Program-made: the position numbers and the translations under genes
Shown: positions 11,566 through 21,500 of the stretch, one piece after another
Layout: every line of letters begins with the position of its first letter
How positions within the stretch are numbered: position 1 is the stretch's first letter
Notes under the pieces: generated by a model
Told to the model about the DNA's origin: nothing
The model's database searches: none
The model's input: only the letters and a program-made list of their open reading frames with translations
NCBI RefSeq assembly: GCF_014898055.3
Contig: NW_023601212.1
Span: forward strand, 42,892,329 to 42,956,328
Direction: 5' to 3'
Origin: Talpa occidentalis
Taxonomy: Eukaryota > Chordata > Mammalia > Eulipotyphla > Talpidae
DNA: 64,000 bases

Positions 11566-12777
11566 ACCAGCCACCTCAGCTGGGGGAGCCGGCAGGACAG
11601 TGATGTCCTTTCACCTGCTGCACCGCAAGTCAGTTGTGGCAGTTGCTCCTCAGAGCCCAGTAACTGCCGGTTTTCTGTAATGGACCAATCAGGTGCGAGC
11701 GATGAGCTGATTGGTGCTAAATGGTCCAATCAGACTTCTTTTCTTAAAGATTTATTTATTTATTTATACAAGAACCGGGGTACAGGCAGATGCGCAGGAG
11801 GGTGAGAGGGTTCACCAGAGACAGAGCAGAGAGTGGAACAGGCAGACTGACGAAGCACACTGCTGAGGGGAGCAGCGGTGAGACAGGAGAGGTCTGCTGT
11901 GCCCTGTGGGACCCTTGCCGGCTGGCGGGAATCAAACCAGCGCTGCAGAGGCTGCGGGCAGCTTCACAGCCCAGCGCACAACCGCCTGCGCCACCAGGGG
12001 AGGCCCCTGGTCCAGTCAGACTTGTGGGTGAAAGAGGCCATAAGCCAGGGTTGGAGGGAGCTAGAGCCCCTGAAGATAAGGAGATGACAACCTTAACCCT
12101 GAGAGAAGAGGACAAGGGGGCTCCCTGAAGAAGAAGGAGAGACGACGCCAGCCCCTGAAGAAAAGAAGACGGCTCCAGCCTCGGAGGAAAGAGGAGAAGC
12201 AGCATCCAGCAGCTCCCTCGAGGCGGGAAGAGAAGCCGAAGGACTGTCACAGGCTGGGCCTCGGTCCTGCCCCCGAAGTTGCCTGAGAGGAGCCCCGAAC
12301 ACCCTGGGCCTGGTGCCTCAAAGAGCTGTTCGTTGCTGGTGTAGCCCAACCACTCACAAAGAGCTGCTAACACTGGGGGGGTCTCTGACGCCGCCTCTGC
12401 GCGACCCGGAGTGGTCATCAATACTGACCGGTAATGTCCAGCACTCCGGGTGACCGGTGGCGACCATCACAACCTGGGTGAGGTGGCCGCCACCTGTGGG
12501 TACAGCGAGCTCTTTGTTTCCCCCGTTTGTAAATAACCCCTGGTGGTTGTTCCTGGAGCCTGAGGTCTCTTGCTATTGTGCACGAGGGTGAGAACCCACA
12601 GACAGGGACCTGTCCCCTTATTGGACACAGGCCTTTGTCAGTCTGTAGCTCTTGGTTTTTGGTCTTTTGGCCTTTTTGGGCTTTGTGGTGGCTCTGGGCA
12701 GGCGGGTGGCCGTTTCATCCAGGTGGCATCCTGCCCTGTGGCCTCTTTTGTGGCCCTCTCCACCCCTGTTTCAATCC
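11566..12777 (+). repeat. LTR-like repeat, copy 2, split by a SINE
   Basis: The same approximately 960-bp sequence as 4020-4985, split at 11737 by the SINE at 11738-12007. Without the SINE and its duplication the copy is also about 0.93-0.96 kb. Both copies carry the same CGACCCGGAGTGGTCATCAA stretch and U5-like end, which supports a dispersed LTR family over a local duplication. No retroviral coding sequence is visible. Confidence 0.6.
11738..12007 (-). repeat. SINE inserted in LTR-like repeat (minus)
   Basis: Flanked by TGGTCCAATCAGACTT (11722-11737) and TGGTCCAGTCAGACTT (12008-12023), a 16-bp duplication with one mismatch. The uninterrupted copy at 4182-4200 supplies the empty-site sequence. 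Confidence 0.92.
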
Positions 12778-12914
12778 TACAAAAAGAGGGTGATGCCCAC
12801 TTCTGGAAGGAGTTGGGCAACAAATGGCATTTCTAGTACTAGGGGTAGTGAAGGAGAGATGGAAGATGGGAAAATAAGTGGAGTCCTGAAATCCAAATGA
12901 AGGGCAATATTGCA

Positions 12915-13440
12915 AGGGGCCTTTACAATGACCTCCAAAGATAATTACCTCTGGTGTTCATGACATTTCTCCCCCTTGAGTAATTTGCTTTTAACCAACA
13001 AATTATGAAAAAATTGAGGGGATGTCACTTCAGCCATGTTACAAAGATTTTGACCTTTTTCTCACTAGTATCTCTTGCCTTTGCTGGTTTGTGGGAGCAA
13101 ACCTCCAAGTTGAAGAAGCTCTCATGGCAAGAAATGGAGGGGTAGCCTCTCTCCAACAGCGAGGAATTGAAGTTCTTGGTCTAACAGTTCTTGAGGATCT
13201 GAAGCCAGCCTACAAACAAATCAGTGAACGAGGAAAATGATCCTTTCCCAGTTTCCAGATGAGGCTTCTGCCCTTGCCAACATCTTGATTGCAGCCTATG
13301 AGTGATCATGAAGCTGGCGTCTGTTAATCCATATTCAGTTTCTGGATTTGCAAAAATAATGAGCTGTTAAAATATACGATTTTAAGTTACTAAGTTCGGG
13401 GTGCTCTTCTGTGATAATAGATAATGATATAGGATGTGTG
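12915..13440 (+). repeat. MaLR/MLT-like LTR (old)
   Basis: The 3' end has the pattern TTTTAAGTTACTAAGTTCGGGG followed by AATAGATAATGATATAGG, similar to the end of ancient MLT-type LTRs (name by resemblance). It is heavily diverged. Confidence 0.45.
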
Positions 13441-13952
13441 TAAGTATGGGGTATCAAAGTGAGGATCTTCTTATCTCTCCCCCATGTAGCTTGACTCATC
13501 TAACTCCCATTTTTTCCTCTTACATCTTGCTTCTCTAACTTCTTCCCTGAAATGTGTTTTAGTTTAAGTTTCAGGGAATTTTTGGAAGCAGGGCCCCTGC
13601 TAGCCCCAGAAATGAGAATTTTATTATAAGCCTATCAGAAAAGTATTATTTTTTTGCCAGAAGGTGTTATGGGAGTGGGAATATTACTCAGTTATGGCCA
13701 GTAAGAGTGGGAGGAAGATCAACTGAGGGGGATTATGTAGTTTTCTTGTATTTAAAAAAGAGTTGAGAGAGACATTTTCTTTTCTTGCCTCTATCTGAGC
13801 CTGCATGAGCAGGTGGTATCTGGAGCCTCTGTAGCACCTTGTGATACAACATCTGAGAGTCTCAGAGTAGAAAAGAAGAAAAAATGCTGGATTGTTGACA
13901 CTTCTTGTCATGTAAAAGAATGCATTATTCATATCATTAAACATATCATTTT
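13441..13952. other. unassigned sequence
   Basis: No gene or repeat recognised. Confidence 0.4.
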
Positions 13953-13954
13953 TT

Positions 13955-14217
13955 TGTTTTAATTTTTTTTTAAATTTATACAAGAACTGGGGTACAGGTC
14001 AGATGCACGGGAGGGTGAGAGGATTCATCAGAGACAGAGCGGAGAACAGAACAGGCAGACTGACAAAATACACTGCTGGGGGAGCAGTGGGCGTGACAAG
14101 AGAGGTCTGCCGCGCCATGTGGGACCCTTGCCAGCAGGCCGGGATCTAACTGGCGCTGCTGAGGCTGCAGACAGCTTCACAGCGCTGTGCTCAACTGCCT
14201 GCACCACCAGGGGAGGC
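13955..14217 (-). repeat. tRNA-derived SINE (minus)
   Basis: T/A tail, body complement and tRNA head complement ending CCAGGGGAGGCCC. The flanking duplication is not clear. Confidence 0.88.
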
Positions 14218-15179
14218 CCTGCATTTGGGTTTTCTGACACTTGCAGCCCACCCCTCAAACCAAAATGGATATTTGAAGTGATATTTTGCTCCAAGCCCTC
14301 CCACTACCTAGAGGCCATGATCATTACAGAAACTTTCTGAGCTTTCCTATTGGTACAATTTTGGGGAGACTGGGGGGTTGTTCTGGAAACGAATCAGTCA
14401 CAAATAGTACATAAGCATCATGCAGGGAAACATGAGTTGTGGTGACCATTTAGTGTGACTGGAGGGCCTTAATCCCTCCTTTGGGAAAATGGAATTTGAT
14501 GTGTGTATGGTAGGGAGGGATTTTTGTACTGTTTTCTGAGGGAACCATTGGCAAAATCATGATTTAAACATTACGTTATCACATCTGTTAGGATAATTAG
14601 CATAAAAAAAGGAACCAGAAAATAACAAGTCTTTTGTAGAGAAATTGGGAGTCCTTATGAACTATTGGTAGGAACGTAAAATGGAAGAGCTGCTTTTGAA
14701 AACCGTATGGTGCGTCCTCAAACTATTAAAAATAGAATTACTGTTGGGGTATCATGTAACAGAGTTAAAACTTTATTCAGCTGAACAGTGCTGGGAGACA
14801 CAAAATAGATAAGGAAAACCGGTGAGTGGCCATGGGAACCTGGCTACAAGCCACATAACTGAGAAGGGGCCAACCAGAAGTCCAAGGAATGCGGAAATGG
14901 GCAACAGAACCAGAAAGGACATCTCCACTATAGAAGACCCCCGCAGCCCTGATGTCCCAGCAGATAGCAAACGGCAGTGGCCAGCTCCCCCAGTGATGAA
15001 AAAGCCTGAGAAGACGGGTTATAAAAGGGAGGCCCAGGGGTTAAAATCTCAGCGCTATCAAGCTATTACCAGCCACTGCAACATGAGTTCAATCACCTGC
15101 TAGGGAGCTGATCCACATGGAGCATCAGACCTCTCCTGTCTCACCTGCTGCTCCCCTCAGCAGTGTATTTTAGTAGATC

Positions 15180-15992
15180 TGTTAGGGGGAAAAGGATGTC
15201 CTAAAGCTAATTCCATACAGGCTTTGTGGACTCCACCCCCACTCCAGACTAAAGCCATCAGGACATTGGGAAAGACAAATTCCATCACGACCAAAGGGAA
15301 GGTTGCTGGAAACTGACGGTGGGGTTAAGCAGCCAGGTTTGGTATAAAACCAGACATGTGGGGGCCTTCCCGGTGGTGCAGCGGTTGAAGCACTGGGTTG
15401 CGAAGCTGCCCGCGGCCTCTGCAGCGCCGGTTCCATCCCTGGCTGCTCCCTGGCCACTGGAGGAGGGTCCCACATGGCGCGCAGACCTCTCCTGCCGCCC
15501 GCTGCTCCCCTCAGCAGTGTACTTTGTCCTTCTGCCTGCTCTGCTCCCCACTCTGGCTCTGGTGATTTCTCTCACCCTCCCGCGCTTCTGACTGTACCCA
15601 GTGCTTGTATAAATAAATAAATAAAAATGAAAATCTTTAAAAAAAAAAAAACAGGCAAAAAAATCTCATTTAAAAAAGAAAAATAAAACCAGACATGTGG
15701 GCTTTGGGTGGTTCCCTTTTTGGCTCTCCGCCAGCTCGCAGCATGCTCGGGGCCAGCTCTCAGAGTGCCATTGGGTTTCCAGGTCGGTGGATCGGGTAGG
15801 ATGCATTAAAGACTTTATTTCCCTATTTTCCTCCCGAGTTGTATATTTCCTCATTTCTCTTTCCCTTGTTAATAAACCTTTTATTAACCTTTTGTGTGTG
15901 CCTGTAGTGGAGTATTAATAAGTCCCTTTTAAGCGCATGGGTGAGGACTCACAGCCAGACAACCTGTTTTATATCGGGGCTGCTCTGTAACA
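15180..15992 (+). repeat. ERV1-like solo LTR (beta family), split by SINE B
   Basis: Begins TGTTAGGGGGAA and ends GCTCTGTAACA, with a perfect 4-bp duplication GATC at 15176-15179 and 15993-15996. Four-base duplications are typical of gammaretrovirus-like (class I) insertions. A TATA-type TATAAAA lies at 15343-15349 and a poly(A) region near 15872. Without SINE B it is about 474 bp. It is a sister copy of 18058-18535. No coding. Confidence 0.93.
15363..15682 (+). repeat. SINE B (young), innermost insertion
   Basis: A full-length young-type SINE with long A tail, flanked by the perfect 19-bp duplication ATAAAACCAGACATGTGGG at 15344-15362 and 15683-15701. The sister LTR at 18058 shows the uninterrupted sequence. 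Confidence 0.93.
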
Positions 15993-16100
15993 GATCTAGG
16001 CAGCCAGGTAGTTCTGCTCTCCACTCTGGTGAATCCTCTCCCTCCCTCCTCCCATATCTGTCTTACACCCAGTTCTTGTATGCATAAATAAAATAACTCT

Positions 16101-16398
16101 TGAGACCTCCCTGGTGATGCAAGGGGTTAAGATGCAACTTATGAAACTATCCACAGCCACTGCAGTATGAGTTCGATCCCCGGCCAGGGAGATACTCACA
16201 TGGCGCAGCAGACCTCTCCTGTCTCACCTGCTGCTTCCCTCAGCAGTGCAGTTCAGTCAATCTGCCTGTTCTGCTCCCTACTCTGTCTCTGGTGAATCCT
16301 CTCATCCCCACACCCCTGCACCTCTGGCCTGTATCCCAGTTCTTGTATGCATAAATGAATCAATCTTTAAAAATAAATAAATAAAATTTTTATAAAAA
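16101..16398 (+). repeat. SINE C, inserted in the A-rich tail of SINE A
   Basis: Complete head (GAGACCTCCCTGGTGATGCA, B-box GTTCGATCC), body and AAATAAATAAATAAA tail. It directly follows the ATAAATAAAATAA tail of SINE A. A-rich tails are common targets for later SINE insertion. Confidence 0.88.
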
Positions 16399-17125
16399 AT
16401 AAAAGGGAGGCCCAAATCCTTCTTCCCATGCACATTTCTTGCCCCCTGCTCACTTGCAGGAAATATCAATAAATACGTGTTCTCAACTCTGTCTCTGGTG
16501 AATTATTTCAACCCCCCCCCCCACCCCTGTCCAGCATCTCTGGCCTCACCACCATCTTATACCACACGATCACCACATGGTCTAACAATCTGACTTCTGG
16601 GTCCATATTTGAGGGAACTGAAAGCAGGATTTCAAAGAATTACATGTGCATCCATGTTCACAGCAGCATTCTTCACCATCGCCCAAAGATGGAAGTAATT
16701 TATGTGTCTGCTGAGGAATGAATGGATAAACAAAATGGTGTGTACTTATACAACAGAATGTTATTGAGCTTTCAAAAAGGGAAGAAATTTAGACACATGT
16801 TGCAGTGTGGATGAACTTAAACATCCTGCTATGTCCTAGAAGCCAGTCACATAAGGACCAACACTGCCTGACTCCACTTACATGAGGTATGGAGACTGAC
16901 CAAATTAGCAGAGATAGAAAGTAGAACGGTAGTAGCCACAGTGTGTGGTAGGGTGGTGTGGAGGGTTGTAATTTAATGCAAGGGAGTTTCAGTTTTGCAA
17001 GATGACCAAGTTCAGGAGCCGGTGGTGGAGATCGCAGCACAACCTGCCCAGGTGCATACATCAGATGGTGAAGATGGCAAATTGTATGTTATGCATCTTT
17101 TACCATAATTAAATGTGAAAAATAA

Positions 17126-17685
17126 AGTTAAAAATAGCTATGCTCTTCCAGGCAGCCGATATTAGCAAGAGAAGGACTTATTTGTTCTGTAGTTATCTTG
17201 GTGCTGAAAGATTTGAAGGCAACTCCCTAGGCCAGCAGAACCAGAAAGACTGGTCCAAGACCACACACCCTTCTCATAAAGACGGCGCCCTTATCCAGGG
17301 AACATAGTCTAATGAGTCACCCACTCACTGCATCTAGTTCAACATTTAATATCTGTCTTTCCAGCCCTGGGATAGATTCTCACGGTCTGGAAGCCTACAA
17401 ACTTAAAAACCAAAAAAAACTTCATCAGCATGCAGAACAAATGGTAAAACCATAGTAAAACAAAACAAAAATAAAAAGCCTTATTGGGAGTATGCAAAAT
17501 ACACAGAAGTCAGGGGACTTCAGCAAATTTTAAATTTCATTAGGCAGGAATTGGGAAGACTTACTGAGAGTAATTTCTTTTTCCATTGTCCTCATGGTCC
17601 TTGACTTGGATCTCTGGAAGGCTGCTCACCTCTGTCCCCCATGGTCACTTTCAAAGCTTTTGGATATTTTTTTGGGAGGGGGTTG
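17126..17685. other. unassigned sequence
   Basis: No gene or repeat recognised with confidence. Confidence 0.4.
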
Positions 17686-17686
17686 C

Positions 17687-17774
17687 TCATGGTGAATCCT
17701 CTCACCCTCCCGCACCTCTCTCTGGCCTGTACCCCAGCTCTTTTATAAAAATTAATAAATCTAAAAAAAAAAAA
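17687..17774 (+). repeat. SINE 3' fragment
   Basis: Only the end of the body (GGTGAATCCTCTCACCCTCC) and the AATAAATCTAAAAAAAAAAAA tail remain. The head and most of the body are absent. Confidence 0.8.
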
Positions 17775-17839
17775 TCTCCAGGGAGTTCCATGTGCAAACA
17801 ATCCTAGCCAAAGATTTCCTGTTATACAGTCCTTTCCAA

Positions 17840-18053
17840 TTAAAAAAAATGGGTAAAAGACATAAAATTGGCCACCGTAGCCATTTTTAAGTGTACATTA
17901 ATGTGTGCATTAAGTGTACCATGGCATTAAATAGTCAAAATTTGTAGCTGTCAGCACCATCCATCAGTAAAACTAAAACTCTGTCCCCGTTAACACTCAC
18001 CCACCACCAGGCACCCACATGTCTGTATTAATAATTTTGACCACTCTATGGAC
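17840..18053 (+). repeat. possible old L1 3'-UTR fragment
   Basis: Has the pattern CCATTTTTAAGTGTACATTA followed by GTACCATGGCATTAAA, seen in old L1M 3'-UTRs. It is short and diverged. Confidence 0.4.
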
Positions 18054-18057
18054 TAAG

Positions 18058-18535
18058 TGTTAGGGGGAAAGGATGTTCTGAGCTAATCCCATGCAGGCTT
18101 TGTGGATTCCACCCCCACTCCAGACCAAAGCCATCAGGACATTGGGAAAGACAAATCCTGTCACCACCAAAGGGAAGGTGGCAGGGACCTGAGGGTGGAG
18201 TTAAGCAGCCAGGGTTGGTATAAAAAACCAAACACGTGGGCCTTGGGGGGACTCGCTCTCTCACTCGCCTCCTGGCTTCATGGCTCCTGGCTCCTGGCCA
18301 GCTTTCAGAGTACTATTTGTGATTCCAGATTGGTGGATCAGGTAGGACACATTTAAAACTTTGTCTCCCACTTTTCTCCCTGAGTTGTACATTTCCTCAT
18401 TTGCCCTTCCCTTATAAATAGACCTTTTATTAACCTTTCGTGTGTGCCTGCAGTAGAGTATTGGTAAGTCCTTTTAAGTGCGCGGGTGAGGACCCAGTCA
18501 GGCAACCCGTTTTGTATTGGGGCTACCCTATAACA
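18058..18535 (+). repeat. ERV1-like solo LTR (beta family), intact
   Basis: Begins TGTTAGGGGGAA and ends CCCTATAACA, 478 bp, with a perfect 4-bp duplication TAAG at 18054-18057 and 18536-18539. It has TATAAAA near 18219-18225 and a poly(A)-type region near 18415-18430. It has the same length and structure as the LTR at 15180 minus its SINE. Confidence 0.93.
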
Positions 18536-18539
18536 TAAG

Positions 18540-19460
18540 TACAGGTGGAATCACACAGCATTTTGTGACTGCTTAATTTCTCTTAGTATTGTGTCCTCCA
18601 GGTGCATCCATCCTACAGGTCCTAAACCTGAATCCTGTATTCTAAACTGTTCTTGGAACTTGGCATTTTTTGAGGCTTTTGAAAAAAGGCCACTCTCTTG
18701 CTAAATTACCTCATAAGGACACACCTTTTATCACTGCTTCCCTGAGAGCCCAGGTCATGACACTCAATTTAAATTGTAGCCTTCATGGAGAGACAACCTT
18801 AATGTAATTATGGTTCCTTCCATCTCTACTTGCCCAATACTCTTCTCTTTTTATTAATAGTGGCAAGAAGTAGCAAACAAATATGACAAATAATCTAGCT
18901 TCTCCCGACCCTTCCTGGGGGGTTCTTGATGTAATAGGCACTTACAAGACATCATGGTTTTTACTTCATGCTTTGCTTTATAACACAGATCACTGGCTTT
19001 CCACCATGTATCTGTGGCCTCCTACCACCTGATTGTTAAGACAATGCCTCTAGTTTAGGTTTCTACTAGAGCAAAACCTCACTTCCAGTATTGACTTTTA
19101 TATTGGTTACTACAATAACAAAGAGAAACTGAAATACATTTTGTGTCTTGCTCATGTACAAGTCTAGTGGTGGGTGGTTTAGGACTCGTACACTGGTTCT
19201 GCTTTCCTTAAATTCTGGCTTCCATCTCTGGGTCCAGAGTAACTTCTTTGGCTCCAACCATCACATCTACACCCCAAGCTACAGAAGAGGTATAAGGCTC
19301 AAAGTAGCACATACCCTTTCCTTTTCCTGGCACACTGTGGATATGGAGGTCATCCACCTGTCCACGTGCCACTGACCAGAACTATGATACAGGCTACCAT
19401 TGGCAGCGAGGGTGTCAGATATATGTTCCCTAGGTGGATGAGCATATGCTAGTCCACATT
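18540..19460. other. unassigned sequence
   Basis: No gene signals. Possible old L1 or MaLR remnants could not be assigned. Confidence 0.4.
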
Positions 19461-19472
19461 TTCAGAATTCTA

Positions 19473-19747
19473 TTTTTTTTTAAAAAAGATTTATTTATTC
19501 ATGCATACAAGAACCGGGTACAAGCCAGATGCGTGGGAGGGTGAGAGGATTCACCAGAGACCGAGCAGGGAACAGAACAGGAAAACTGGCTGAAATACAC
19601 TGCTGAGGGGAGCAGCGGGGGAGACAGGAGAGGTCTGCCATGCCATGTAGGACCCTCGCGGACTGACCAGGATGGAACCCGCTCTGCAGAGGCTGTGGAC
19701 AGTTTCACAGTGCTGCACTCAACCGCCTGCACCACCAGGGAAGGCCC
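19473..19747 (-). repeat. SINE (minus), first of a pair
   Basis: Tail, body and head on the complement. A likely duplication AGAATTCT (19464-19471) against AGAATTTT (19749-19756) has one mismatch. Confidence 0.88.
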
Positions 19748-19771
19748 GAGAATTTTTATTATTACTATTAT

Positions 19772-20047
19772 TTTTTAAAAGATTTTTATTTATTTTTTAA
19801 TTTTTATACAAGAGCTGGGGTACAGGCCAGAGGTGCGGGAGTGTGAGAGGATTCACCAGAGACAGAGCAGGGAGCAGAACAGGCAGATGACAGAAATATA
19901 CTGCTGAGGGGAGCAGCGGGCGAGACAGGAGAGGTCTGCCATGCCACGTGGGATTCTCTCTGGCCGGCCGGGATCGAACCCACACTGCAGAGGCTGCGGA
20001 CAGCTTCACAGCGCTGTGCTCTACCATCTGCGCCACCGGGGAGGCCC
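19772..20047 (-). repeat. SINE (minus), second of a pair
   Basis: Follows the previous SINE after an approximately 24-bp A/T-rich spacer. AGAATTCT recurs at 20050-20057, so the target site of the pair appears three times. This points to two successive insertions at almost the same site. Confidence 0.88.
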
Positions 20048-20580
20048 TGAGAATTCTGTTATTAAATGGGAAGGGGAGAATAAATTGTGGACAAGAAGCA
20101 ACATATGGCTTGCATCATACCATGAGGAAAGTGAGCATTTCTATTTTATGAAGACTCAGAGTTTAAGAAACTTGCCCAATACCACGCTGCTACTGAGAGG
20201 TCAAGCTGCGACTGAGTCCCCAGCCATCTGTGCTCTTGATAGTTTTAACCAGTTCTTTTGGAGCCAGGGCCCTGGGGGTGTAATGGAGAGATTAAAAATA
20301 ATCCCAAGGAAATGTGAGATGAGAAGAGGAAGTAGGATTTAAAAAAAGAAATTCCCAAATTTCCACCCCAGGTAGATTAATGGGACACTCAAGAGAAAAA
20401 ATTCTAAGTTCAGCGTATTTTTGGTTATTTAATATTAAAACTTCTATTCTTGGGATAGGAGATTCCAATATCTCCTTAAGTCACTGGGTGTGACTAAAAA
20501 GGTACACACTTTAGTTGTGGTGAGTTTTGAGAAAACAATTCTCTGCCAATAATAATTGCTTTTTGTTTTATATTACATTG
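20048..20580. other. unassigned sequence
   Basis: No gene or repeat recognised. Confidence 0.4.
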
Positions 20581-20992
20581 AAGCATGGTGACCTGGAAGA
20601 AGCAGGCTGGGGACCTTAGTAACAAACCTTTTGCTCAGTTCTGGTATGCAATTTAGTCCCTGATATGAATCTTAGGCCATACAGTGCCATGAGGCAGGAC
20701 GGACCTTGGGGGTCCCATGACTACTGAAACCTTCACTCATCCTTGTTATGCAACTATACAATTTACCTCTCAGTATGCAGCCATGTCATATTTGACCATG
20801 TATAGTTGCCAATGCAAACCCACCCGGAACCTTGTAGAAACTGACAGTGTATATAAGCCCCCAACTTCCTACAGACAGGCTCAGCCTTGGGATGTGAATC
20901 CACTGAGTCAGGTGCATTAAATCTGCTTCTTGTTAGCGCTGGTGTCCACATTTCCTTTGTGCCATATAACATTTCACATAAACTATAATATC
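20581..20992 (+). repeat. LTR-like sequence
   Basis: A TATA box (GTATATAAGCCCCC, about 20849-20862) is followed about 65 bp later by an ATTAAA poly(A)-type signal (20917-20922) and a short U5-like end near 20970. That spacing is LTR-like. No terminal TG/CA or duplication was resolved. Confidence 0.5.
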
Positions 20993-21043
20993 ATACATTA
21001 TACATTTATAGATGATATACTTTGTTACTTAAAATGTATTTTA

Positions 21044-21307
21044 TTTTTAAAGATTTACTTATTTTTATACAAGAACCGGGGTACAGGCCAATGTGCAGGA
21101 GGGTGAGAGGATTCACCAGAGACAGAGTGGGAAACAGAACAGGCAGACTGACTGAAATACACTGCTGAGGGGAGCAGCGGGCCAGACAGGAGAGGTCTGC
21201 TTTGCCAAGAGGGATTCTGGCCGGCTGGCCAGGATCAAACCTGTGCTGCAGAGGCTGCGGACAGCTTCACAGTGTGATACTTAAACGCCTGCGCCACCAG
21301 GGAGGCC
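21044..21307 (-). repeat. tRNA-derived SINE (minus)
   Basis: Complete element on the complement, flanked by the perfect 16-bp duplication CTTAAAATGTATTTTA at 21028-21043 and 21308-21323. Confidence 0.92.
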
Positions 21308-21323
21308 CTTAAAATGTATTTTA

Positions 21324-21500
21324 TAACATTGTATTATTTTATAAATAATTGATAATATAATTTGTTACAAACAATATATTGCAACTTAATATGCATATTA
21401 TCAATTATATACGATTATATAAAATAATTTACAATATAATACATATTATATAATCATGTTTCATATTATATGTAATATTATATATACTATATATACTATC
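21324..21500. repeat. AT-rich tract with short inverted repeats
   Basis: About 175 bp consisting almost only of A and T, made of ATATTAT/ATAATAT-type words that can pair with each other. No longer-period tandem unit is clear. Confidence 0.6.

Larger units (their letters stand above)
15037..16100 (+). repeat. SINE A (older subfamily), split by a solo LTR
   Basis: Parts at 15037-15175 and 15997-16100. The head is truncated, starting at GGGGTTAAAATCTCAGC. The body stops at GTGTATTTTAGTA and resumes after the LTR at TAGGCAGCCAGG. The block that begins with this SINE is flanked by ATAAAAGGGAGGCCCA at 15021-15036 and 16399-16414, so it landed in the TATA region of LTR alpha. Confidence 0.85.
14742..16570 (+). 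repeat. ERV1-like solo LTR (alpha) inside the L1, itself split
   Basis: Starts TGTTGGGGTATCATG exactly where the L1 breaks. A TATA box (TTATAAAAGG, about 15019-15028) and AATAAA (16470-16475) lie on either side of the SINE block. Removing the inserts leaves about 450 bp, a normal solo-LTR size. The candidate 4-bp duplication is TTAC (14738-14741) against TCAC (16570-16573), one mismatch, and the CA end is not preserved. The right boundary is therefore approximate. Confidence 0.7.
14590..17125 (+). repeat. old L1 3' end, split by nested insertions
   Basis: Left part (about 14590-14741): the L1 ORF2-end landmark GTAGAGAAATTGGGAGTCC, then AAACTATTAAAAATAGAATTAC. Right part (about 16574-17125): CTTCTGGGTCCATATTTGAG, then a CAGCAGCATTCTTCACCAT-like stretch, GATGGAAGTAATTTATGTGTC, and a 3'-UTR ending near AATAAAGTTAAAAAT. 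In the L1 consensus these two parts are contiguous. About 1.8 kb of LTR and SINE insertions separate them here. Confidence 0.85.

Noticed and set aside
11756..12421. 221-codon open frame on the minus strand
   Set aside because: It runs through the SINE and into the LTR-like repeat. The matching frame in the other LTR copy (4154-4609) is also only an LTR by-product. No protein family resemblance.
19473..20047. Repeat array resembling CRISPR or a satellite
   Set aside because: Two SINE copies with A/T tails. There are no regularly spaced short repeats with unique spacers.
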